This document shows, in pieces, positions 44,702 through 64,000 of a stretch of DNA of 64,000 nucleotides (positions are counted from its first letter, which is position 1; the number at the start of each line of letters is the position of its first letter). A program made the translations under genes and the position numbers. Origin of the DNA: Metaphire vulgaris (taxonomy: Eukaryota > Annelida > Clitellata > Crassiclitellata > Megascolecidae); contig CM030852.1 in assembly GCA_018105865.1 (NCBI GenBank), positions 2,178,434-2,242,433 of the forward strand, given 5' to 3'. Below the pieces are notes generated by a model that worked only from the letters and a program-made list of their open reading frames with translations, had not been told where the DNA came from and did no database searches.

Positions 44702-46876
44702 ATAATAATAATAATATTAGCAGTAATAGTAATAATAAGGTTTAAAGTGGTTCAGGAAGGTTTGCCCTATGTGGAACCCCTGAATAACTAAGTGTTAACA
44801 TTTGTTAGCAGGAAATCATTGAATCTCTTTCCAATGGTAGGAAATCTGTGTGCTAGTTTCTAATTACAGTTTTTTTGTTTTAGGCTTGGATACTGAATAA
44901 GATGATATTTTAAGTAACTTGGCTTCATTAGTAGAGCAACTTAGATGTCAGATCGATTTTTTATTATTCTCGTATTTGTTTCCTCAGGTATGGCATCGCC
45001 GGAAATACTAACATCCAAGGTGAGGAGGTCAAGAAACTCGATGTTCTTGCCAATGATCTCTTCATAAACATGCTTCGTTCATCGTTTACCACGTGTCTCT
45101 TGGTTTCCGAGGAAAACGAGAATGCCATTGAAGTGGAAACGGACAAACAGGTGCAGTTTTCCTCTTGTGTTTTCATGCCTTGACCTGATTTTCATGTCTT
45201 GACCTGATTTTTTCCACTTTTAATTTAGACAGTGAGTGTTTTTACAGGTCATATTGCATCAAAAATTCAAGTGTTTCTATATATATTGCTTCTATCGACA
45301 TAAGGCACATAATACCAAATACGATTTCTGTTGTTGTTAAGTTTGAGGTTGTACTATCTCCTGAGATAACGGGCGTAAATTTAAATCAGTAATTTGCTTT
45401 GAAACTAAAATTTCCTGAAGGAATTTCAAGCAAATGAATTTGTGGGATTTCATTATTAGGTGACAACTTTTACGATTATGACTGACCTCTGTTTTGACCT
45501 TTGATCTTTCAGGGTAAGTACATTGTTTGCTTCGATCCTTTGGATGGATCCTCGAACATCGATTGCCTTGTTTCGATTGGAACGATCTTTGCCATTTACA
45601 AAAAGGTAATTATTGAGCTTCTTGGCAATTTGATTTCTCGAATTCTGAATATAATTTTTAACCTGTTATTTGATTAGTTTTGCGTGTTATATTTTAAAAA
45701 TCTCTGTTCATTTGATCGATGTGTATTACTATTTTATAGTAGGTTTGTTACAGATATTTTTTTACACTCCCCTAACACTCCCCAACACCCCACACCCTAT
45801 CTGAGAGCAACACCCCCTAATTATGATGCGGCTAAGATGCTATCGCTCGCCATAAGGGGGAGGGGAGGGACCCCAGAATATATAAATGCCCCCAATTTGA
45901 TAATCCTAAAAATAGCCCTGGTTTGTTATCTGGTAATTTAAAGTACTAATTCATTGATGATGCTCCTGTCAATTGATTTAGACCACCGAAGGTCCTGCCA
46001 CCGTAAAGGATGCGCTCCAACCTGGAAGGAACGTGGTGGCCGCTGGTTACGCCTTGTACGGCAGCGCCACCATGATCGTCCTGTCCGTGGGCCACGGTGT
46101 CAACAGCTTTATGCTCGATCCGGTATGGCTAATATCTATGTTAATCTATGCAGATTTTATGCAGATTTATTCACGTTGATTCTATTATGATTTCGACGTC
46201 TAGTTAAAAACCTGAGCACTTTTGATTGAAGATTTCTGAAAATATTTATTGTAGTCTATCGGGGAATTTCTCTTGACCGATCGTAACATGAAGGTCAAGC
46301 CTCGTGGAAAGATCTATTCGATTAACGAGGGATACTCCAAGTTTTGGTCAGAACCGGTCAAGCAGTACATCGATGGACTGAAGAATCCAAAGGTTTCTTA
46401 AATATGTTCTTCGAAGCCTACACTGTTTAGGACACGTGACTCACTCCACACATAACGAGTTTTGATATCTGATCTGGCAAATAGCGGATGGTTTTCTTGA
46501 TGAATTAGAACATATTTAATTATTGTCTGATCCTCGTATATTTTCAGAGCGGCAAACCACCGTACGGCGGTCGGTACATCGGGTCGATGGTTGCCGATGT
46601 GCATCGTACGTTGAAATACGGAGGAATCTTCGCGTACCCTGCGACTTCTGATACACCCAAGGGCAAGGTGAGTGGGGGCTTATTGTATGGCTTGTCCCTA
46701 AGTGAGGGGCAGGAAGATAGCAGGGTGGTAACACCATTGACGGGAGAACGGAAGGTTGCGGGTTTGATACCTGTAGGAGCCCTAAGAATGACTCAGCCTT
46801 TACTCGCTAGAGGGCAGTGATAAAATGAGTAGCAGTGGCAGCACTATTTGGCAGTAAAGGTAAGCTATGTGACGCA

Positions 46877-46916
<40 letters not shown>

Positions 46917-47026
46917 CTGTGTGTGTGAGACTGTGTATATAAAGTATATATAATAATAATAATAAATAAATATAATAATAATAAATATATAATAAAAATA
47001 AATATATAATAATAATATATATATAC

Positions 47027-47110
<84 letters not shown>

Positions 47111-47321
47111 ATGTGTTGTTGTTTCAGCTTCGCTTTTGTACGAGTGTATTCCAATGGCTTACATCATGGAGCAGGCAGGGGGATTGGCCACCACTGGCAC
47201 AATGCCAATCCTCGACATCCAGCCGGAGGCGATCCACCAGCGGACCCCGATCTTCCTCGGATCGAAGGAGGACGTGGAAGACCTGATCGCATCTTTTAAG
47301 GCTCACGGGGAAAAAGCATAA
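44014..47321 (+). CDS. FBP1: Fructose-1,6-bisphosphatase, 7 exons, frame conflict at last junction
   Basis: A cytosolic gluconeogenic enzyme that hydrolyses fructose 1,6-bisphosphate to fructose 6-phosphate. Exons: 44014-44189, 44988-45150, 45513-45605, 45982-46122, 46255-46392, 46548-46667, 47128-47321. Landmarks: AMP-site helix region [30 protein letters not shown], the metal/phosphate signature [59 protein letters not shown], and the last exon with [17 protein letters not shown] and [10 protein letters not shown]. Joining exon 6 at its consensus donor (AAG|GTGAGT) puts exon 7 out of frame by one base. Using a second GT four bases later (GTGA|GTGG) restores frame and gives GKVTSLLYEC and 342 residues (human FBP1 338). 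A one-base deletion in the exon 7 assembly would explain it equally well. FBP1 versus FBP2 cannot be told apart in an invertebrate. A splice acceptor just before the ATG implies an upstream non-coding exon. Confidence 0.93.
44602..44790 (-). repeat. SINE 3' end with (AGT/ATT)n tail (minus)
   Basis: The plus strand shows ACT/AAT triplets at 44,602-44,738 and then 'aataaggtttaaagtggttc...gccctatgtgg'. On the minus strand this is the SINE body followed by an AGT/ATT tail, as at 1-284. Confidence 0.75.
45751..45920. mobile_element. hAT-like MITE, CAGGGTTATTTTTA family
   Basis: Starts CAGATATTTTTTTACACTCC and ends TAATCCTAAAAATAGCCCTG. It lies in the intron before FBP exon 4, ending 61 bp upstream of it. 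Confidence 0.6.
46688..46815 (+). mobile_element. tRNA-derived SINE fragment
   Basis: It has AGATAGCAGGGTGGTAACAC (A-box-like), AGGTTGCGGGTTTGATACCT (B-box-like) and a tail CCCTAAGAATGACTCAGCC. A reversed relative is at 4,303. Confidence 0.5.
46879..47107. repeat. (GT)n, (AATA)n and (AT)n microsatellites
   Basis: Three simple arrays run almost to the acceptor of FBP exon 7. The AT array ends 21 bp before the exon, leaving a short TTGTTGTTTCAG acceptor. Confidence 0.95.
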
Positions 47322-47857
47322 TTTTGGCGACTGAGGCTTCAGTGGACGCGTCTTTTGAACTTTCACTTAACGTAGCGCATGTGTCTGATATAACCGAAAC
47401 TCGGAAAACAGTTTTGCTCTGTTTGTGTTTTATAAAACTGCCAGAAATGTAATGTAAATGTAATGTGATTAATTATTACAACGTAATACAGAAATTCTTG
47501 TGTTCCCGAAAATGGCATGGTTGTTATATGGGATTATTAAACTGAGGCTAATGTTGCTTGTCTTTGGGGTTACTCTTATTTTGTTTTCTATTTTTTGGGG
47601 GTTGGGTTTCGTTCAGTTTTGGGGTTCTATGTTCTGAATACATCTGTGGCAGATAGCAGACCCTAACTTCATTTGTAACTGCCTACATTTATTCTTGATT
47701 AATCATTTTAATTAAGTGGATTTTGTCTATTAGAACCAGCCACAAGTGCATTCGGGTTTGACTGTATTGATGTTGTATCAAGTGCATGTGTCCTTGTTAG
47801 AGAGATTTCTTCTTGTTATTTGATAAGCAGTCGTTGCCTCAAAAGCCAGCTAAAGTT

Positions 47858-47863
47858 AATAAA
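47858..47863 (+). terminator. Candidate poly(A) signal for FBP
   Basis: AATAAA about 540 bp after the stop codon. A second candidate is at 48,694-48,699. Confidence 0.4.
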
Positions 47864-48198
47864 AAAAATTCAATGGATTTGTGAATTTTATTATTTTTGA
47901 TTTGGTTGTCTTCAGCAAATGTTTTCGTATTTCACGTATTCCATTATTAGAATGGACCTTAAAACCATTCAAGTATTCTTGTTTATTGCTCAGAATTATT
48001 CCAATTGATCGTATTCCTGTTCAAGAGTGACATCTATTGTGGATCTTCTGCTCTTCTAAGGTGTGTTTTTTAGTACAATATAACAATTTAAAGTTTTGTT
48101 AATTAATTCTGTGTTGACCATATTGTGCCTTACATCTTCCTATTTCAGAAACCAGCTAATCTGTTGCATTTGTGCATTGGCTGTGCTGTGGGTATCGA

Positions 48199-48463
48199 CA
48201 GTGGCGTAGCCAGGTTTTCCGAAGGGGGGGGGGGTTACGACCATTCCCAATTTTGGGAAATCCTTATTATTTCCATTGTTTCCCTGTGGTTAAGTTAGTT
48301 ATATAGTTACGGTAAATTTTTTGCTTTTTCTTTTCTCCTACCTTAACCCCAATTTTGGCATCCCCCCGCCAACAGAATAATAATACAGAATAAAAATGTT
48401 TGATCGGCCAACTGGGGTGGAGGGGGGGTAACCCAAACCCCCTTGGCTATGCCCCACTGTTTA
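48199..48463. mobile_element. MITE with CAGTGGCGTAGCC ends
   Basis: Left end CAGTGGCGTAGCCAGGTTTT; right end CTTGGCTATGCCCCACTG. Poly-G and poly-C blocks lie at mirrored positions. Confidence 0.6.
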
Positions 48464-48856
48464 TCAGGACAGTGTTTAGATGGCAAACTGAGGTTTATTA
48501 TTTTGATTCAGCTTTGACACCGTGTTGTTTGGTCAACTGTCATTGTTAGGTGGACATTGTCTTTAAAGCACAGTTAGTATTGGCTGGGAATTAATTTTGA
48601 TTTTTATGGACATTTGAAATGATAGTTTTTGATAAAGTTTTGTTGTGTCCAGTCTGAGGTCGACTTGTTGAGTACATGTATTTCTATTGAATTAATAAAA
48701 CTTTGTTGCAATTTTGACTCATTTATCAGTTTAAGACATGCCTAAGTTTTGCTTACAAGAGTATTTAATCCATTTGCCTTTGTGTAGAGGGGGAAAAGAT
48801 ATATTTGATTAGAGGTTAATTTTGTACAAGTTTCATACCCACTGGATTTTTACTAA

Positions 48857-49109
48857 GGGGCCGTCCATGTAGTACGTACGCACCGAGGAGGAGGGGGTTT
48901 GAGATTTAGGCGATTATTTAAATATTAAAAACCTTAAATTTAATAGTAAACAAATGCTTTTTGGCTATGGCTAAAAATTAATTTTCACCATGCAGGGGGG
49001 GTTTGCAAATTTGTACGTACGCATGGGGGGCACCAAAATGTACGGTGTGCAACAGGGGGAGGGGTTGAAAATATGACTTTTTGCCTACGTACTTTATGAA
49101 TGACCCCTA
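48857..49109. mobile_element. ISL2EU-like MITE
   Basis: Ends GGGGCCGTCCATGTAGTACG and CGTACTTTATGAATGACCCC, inverted, with internal GTACGTACGCA copies. Confidence 0.65.
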
Positions 49110-49609
49110 AAGAAAGAAAAAGTGTTTAGGCATAGAGCCTATAGAGAGGTTGCTTGATGGAGATTTTGGAAGTATTTGTTTCTCGGTTTGAACTTATTCT
49201 ATACACACCATCGATTATGTCGATTCATGGCGTAGTAACGGAAATATTGGGGAACCTACCCCTCCCCCCCCCGATTCTCGCTAGGACCGGTCGTAAGATT
49301 TGCGGATGACCGTTGAGAAATTTGGGGAATAGGGAGCGTGATCGAAGAGAATAGGTGAATGTGAGGGAAGAACTTGAGGTTTTTGCTCGTCTGAAACTAT
49401 TACCCAAAGATGTTGATATGACCCCCTGTTCCCGAACCTGGTTACGCCATTGTGTCTATGATTATCGAGAACTCGAGGCAGGAGACAGGAGATAGCCACG
49501 CATGAGGCCCTTATGGGGGGGGGGGGGCTCGTACCCCCTATTGAATGCCTGCTCCCCCTGTTGGGACCCTATACTTACTACTAGATACCTATCAACAAAT
49601 GATTGGCCC

Positions 49610-49792
49610 CAGTGTTTTATACAGGCCTGTTAGGGTGAGATTCCCCCAAGCCTCAACATCCCCCCCAAAAAATCCCAGCACTTACACAAATTTTGCATTG
49701 AACTGACGTGTGTCTTCCCCTCCAGCCAAGTCAATCAATCCCCCCTAAAGGCTTCAATTCCCCCCACGGCCTGGAGTCTGGATAAAACACTG
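49610..49792. mobile_element. hAT MITE nested in another MITE, perfect 8-bp duplication
   Basis: Element CAGTGTTTTATACAGGCCTG to GTCTGGATAAAACACTG, flanked by ATTGGCCC on both sides (49,602-49,609 and 49,793-49,800). It sits inside a CAGTGGCGGCTCCA-family copy that ends at 49,871. In the intact relatives 'attggcccc' occurs once. Confidence 0.85.
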
Positions 49793-49916
49793 ATTGGCCC
49801 CCATGCTTAGAATTTGCCACTCCAACGCCTCTCGGGCCCCTCCCACTTGCCAAATCCTGGAGCCGCCACTGGGAGAGACCGACTAAAACGTTGTCTTCAG
49901 TTTCTGACGTACGGCG

Positions 49917-61169
<11,253 letters not shown>

Positions 61170-61197
61170 CTGCCATCATCAAACGACAGGTTTATTG

Positions 61198-61233
<36 letters not shown>

Positions 61234-61459
61234 CGACTCATCAGAGTGTTGGAGCTGTGAAATTTGAGCTGGGGGAGGGTGAGATTTTCATTAGTCTGAA
61301 ATTCAATGAATGACAGAAACCGCATGTACCCGATATATGCGATATTTGGGAGGGTTGCTAAGGTAGCTGGGGGGTTCAACCCCCCCTCCCAACACTCCTC
61401 CTTCCGGCAACTCCCCAACACTGACTCATTGACTCATCAGCATCGTCATCATCATCATA

Positions 61460-61600
61460 GGGGTCCATCCATATACATAGTACGTACGCACTGAGGGAGG
61501 GATCGGATTTTGGAGATGTTCAATTGTACGCTATATATGTGCAACTGGGGAGGGGGTTAAAATATGACTTTTTGCGTACGTATTACATGGATGAACCCTA
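61460..61600. mobile_element. ISL2EU-like MITE
   Basis: Ends GGGGTCCATCCATATACATA and CGTATTACATGGATGAACCC, with GTACGTACGCA inside the left end. Confidence 0.65.
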
Positions 61601-61900
61601 ATTGCTTTCTGCCTGCTCGTTAGCGGAAAAAGCTGACAACGCAACTACAAAATTGATTTTCTGTATGATAGAAACCAATGGAATTCAGGAGTACTATAAG
61701 CAGTAGGAGTATATACATATGGCAAACATGTCGGCATATTGAAGGAATTCTCCGACGAAAACCACTTTCTACCCCCCCTCTTCGTTGCATCAAATCCTTC
61801 TAGAAATAGCTAGTCAATATAGCCCGTCTAAATTTTGTTCTACAGGGTTTGAAACGAGACACCTCTTACTTTTATTACAATTTGTTCGTGATGATGTAAT

Positions 61901-61950
<50 letters not shown>

Positions 61951-62144
61951 TGTATATATATACATATATACTGTATATATATATATATGGAAAACGAGCG
62001 ACGATGGAAATAGTAATGGTTGCAAAGCGGTCCATCTTCTGTAAATAAGTAAGTAAAACGAAATTTATATAGCGCTGCATGCCCGAAGCTTGGCGCAGTG
62101 CACCAGCTTATCCACGAGCGCTCAACCTGAGCAAAATCCACGGC

Positions 62145-62322
62145 AGGGACGTAGCCAGGAATTTGATTTGCGCGGGTATAATGTGATTTGGGACTGGGAG
62201 GGTATAAATCTTAAAAATCTTTGAAAATCTTAAAAAACACATTGACAATTTTAAGGTAGTCTGATTTTTTTGGGGGGGGGTATATATACACCGATATAGC
62301 CCCCGTCGCTGCGCCTCTGATC
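62145..62322. mobile_element. MITE with CAGGGACGTAGCC ends
   Basis: CAGGGACGTAGCCAGGAATT to CGTCGCTGCGCCTCTG; interior shared with 54,471-54,647. Confidence 0.65.
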
Positions 62323-63377
62323 CACGGTAAGCATTCCTTTTGTTTTCTACCATTGATTCGTTGTCAATTCCAGGATCTTAGCGAGTGACACGTTCTTGCG
62401 CACGGCGACATGCGATGAAAGGTGCTTGTCCCTAACGCACCGAGTCACGTAGAAATAGAAAAGGCGCTATACAAATGTCACATTACACGTAATGTCTTTC
62501 TTCTTCTTTCTTTTGACTGGATGAGTCTTGGCAAATTGCCAAGTCTTTTTGACTTGCAAGACTTGCGAAGTTTCTTATGCGTTGATGGATCGTAAATCGC
62601 ATCACGAGTAGATGAATTGGATGGATAGAGACGGATGGATACCGTATGACCTCTGTCTTTCTGGTCTGCCATCGGTGGCGTAGCCAGAGTTCGGAATAGG
62701 GAGGGGGGCCCACACATCGACTTTAAGTTTTCGCTTTAAAATAACAGTGTTTATTCTAGGCCTTCTCTGGTGGGAAGAATTCTCCCCCCCCATTTGAATT
62801 CCTCCAAAATTGTTGACATTTTGGCAAGTAGTATGACCTCCCCAATGTATGTGCCCCCAAAATTTAACCCCCCCCCCAACAATGTCTAGGTGGCTAGAAT
62901 AAAAACTGCTTTAAAAGTTTCCGACGAGCAAAAAAGAAAGTCATAGAAGAATTCTTCTCACATTAACGTATTGTCTTCAATCATGCCCCACCCACCCGTC
63001 CCACAAATTTCTCAACGGATTTTTGCACCGATCCCATGACCCAGAATCAGGACCTGCCCCCTCGACCCCCATGGCTACGCCAATGTATTACACTAGACAA
63101 AGGCGTCATAGCAACTCTATCAAATGAGTAGGTCGGTAAATAACCTAAAATAACAGTCAGGTGCAGGGGCGTAATCAGCCAGGAATTTGATTGGGGGGGG
63201 GGCGTATACATTTGGGAGGGCATATATTATATATGCAATATATTATATATATTATATTATTTTTATATACTATATGTTATATATGTATATATACATATGC
63301 GTGTTATATATAGTGTATTATATATAGGCCTACATACTGATTTTTGGGGCAATATATACCTATACACCGCCCGTCGC

Positions 63378-63797
63378 TACGCCCCTGGTCATGCGCTATA
63401 TAAATTACTTGACATCCGATAAAAACGTAAAGGCGTTGCCCGGGCTCGTCGAGAGAAATTCCGGGCCCCGGACAGAGCAGTCACTTGCCCTAGCAAATTT
63501 TTTTTATAGAAGTTTGTGAAACGTTTTTATTGTCCTTAAAAATAGTTCAGCGAGTTTCCAGATTAAGTGATGATGACGCTTTTCACTTGTCGGACATTTT
63601 CAAGACGTTAGTGGACACGCAATGCCTTCAGCGGGCCCCCTACAGATCGCCGGGTCCCTCGGCATTTGACCCTGCCACCCCCTCCTCTCGGCGGGCGGGC
63701 GGCCTGGGGTTGCCATAGTGTACTCGACGATACAAGGGAAATGGGAACTTTTTTATCGGATGTTAAGTAATTTATATAGCGCATGACCAGGGGCGTA
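63378..63797. repeat. Inverted repeat with ~50-bp arms
   Basis: Arms at about 63,378-63,432 and 63,745-63,797 are reverse complements (TCATGCGCTATATAAATTAC and GTAATTTATATAGCGCATGA). Each arm is joined to a CAGGGGCGTA-type element end. The spacer of about 310 bp is partly GC-rich. Confidence 0.85.
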
Positions 63798-64000
63798 ACG
63801 ACGGGGATGTATCGGTATATAACCTATAATATAACCACAAATCAGTATACATAGAGAGCATTTTGAGTACCCTATCTCCACAGCTTTTCATCAACCCACA
63901 TAAAACTTCAATCAATGATTATCAATCGACCAATCTAGGCCCCACGGGGCATGGATATTTTTACACCCCTAAAACCCCCAAAACCTCCAATTTGTGACCG

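Larger units (their letters stand above)
47322..49609. other. FBP 3' untranslated region and intergenic repeats
   Basis: AATAAA signals lie at 47,858 and 48,694. A CAGTGGCGTAGCC element spans about 48,199-48,463 and an ISL2EU-like MITE 48,857-49,109. The right part is a 5'-truncated copy of the CAGTGGCGGCTCCA MITE. No coding exon is seen. Confidence 0.5.
61170..64000. other. Repeat-rich right edge
   Basis: (AAC)n at 61,199-61,232; ISL2EU-like MITE 61,460-61,600; (AT)n 61,907-61,988; CAGGGACGTAGCC MITE 62,145-62,322; CAGTGTTTATTCTAGG MITE 62,742-62,908 flanked by CTTTAAAA; CAGGGGCGTAATC element 63,166-63,387; and an inverted repeat at 63,378-63,797. No upstream exon of the sushi-domain gene could be recognised. 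Confidence 0.55.

Overview
This is a eukaryotic (metazoan) nuclear genome window. Genes are broken into many short exons with GT–AG introns. The DNA between exons is AT-rich and full of microsatellites, tRNA-derived SINE remains and short inverted-repeat transposons. Six genes can be assembled or recognised by conserved protein sequence, and all look like ordinary single-copy animal orthologues. The gene set, the vertebrate-like exon phases, and the abundance of simple repeats and short elements whose tails carry ATAGCGCC-type motifs suggest a marine invertebrate (a deuterostome or a spiralian). I cannot name the species from the sequence.

Layout. 1-6 kb: the first coding exon of a minus-strand SLC13-type carboxylate/sulfate transporter whose remainder lies off the left edge, then a repeat-rich gap. 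6.1-15.7 kb (minus): a complete 13-exon MAPKAPK5 (PRAK) kinase. 16.1-23.5 kb (plus): a complete 16-exon PIGS (GPI transamidase subunit), divergent from MAPKAPK5 with only 418 bp between start codons. 25.5-33.2 kb (plus): a complete 16-exon LRWD1/ORCA. 33.5-33.9 kb (minus): RAMAC (RNMT-activating mini-protein), tail-to-tail with LRWD1. 35.3-40.5 kb (plus): a complete 8-exon GPN3 GTPase, divergent from RAMAC. 40.6-40.9 kb (minus): an unassigned possible terminal exon. 44.0-47.3 kb (plus): fructose-1,6-bisphosphatase in seven exons, with a reading-frame conflict at the last junction. 49.9-61.2 kb (minus): the 3' part of a single-pass membrane protein with a sushi (CCP) domain, a transmembrane exon and a long cysteine-bearing cytoplasmic tail. 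I do not recognise this protein as a known family. 61.2-64 kb: repeats only.

Mobile DNA. There are eleven copies of an approximately 80-bp palindromic element ending in TTAACCCC...GGGGTTAA, in two subfamilies with different cores but the same centre. There are also several hAT-type MITE families, many copies with recognisable 8-bp target-site duplications and one nested insertion; ISL2EU-like and Tc1/pogo-like MITEs; and a tRNA-derived SINE whose 3' ends run into the long ATT/AGT arrays. Two large inverted repeats lie at 55.45-55.70 and 63.38-63.80 kb.

The genes do not form a pathway operon as in bacteria. They act separately: stress kinase signalling, GPI anchoring in the ER, origin/heterochromatin function, mRNA cap methylation, RNA polymerase II assembly/import, and gluconeogenesis. 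The two divergent and one convergent gene pairs are the main architectural feature. All exon models were built by eye from splice consensus, reading phase and recalled family similarity. No alignment or database search was run.
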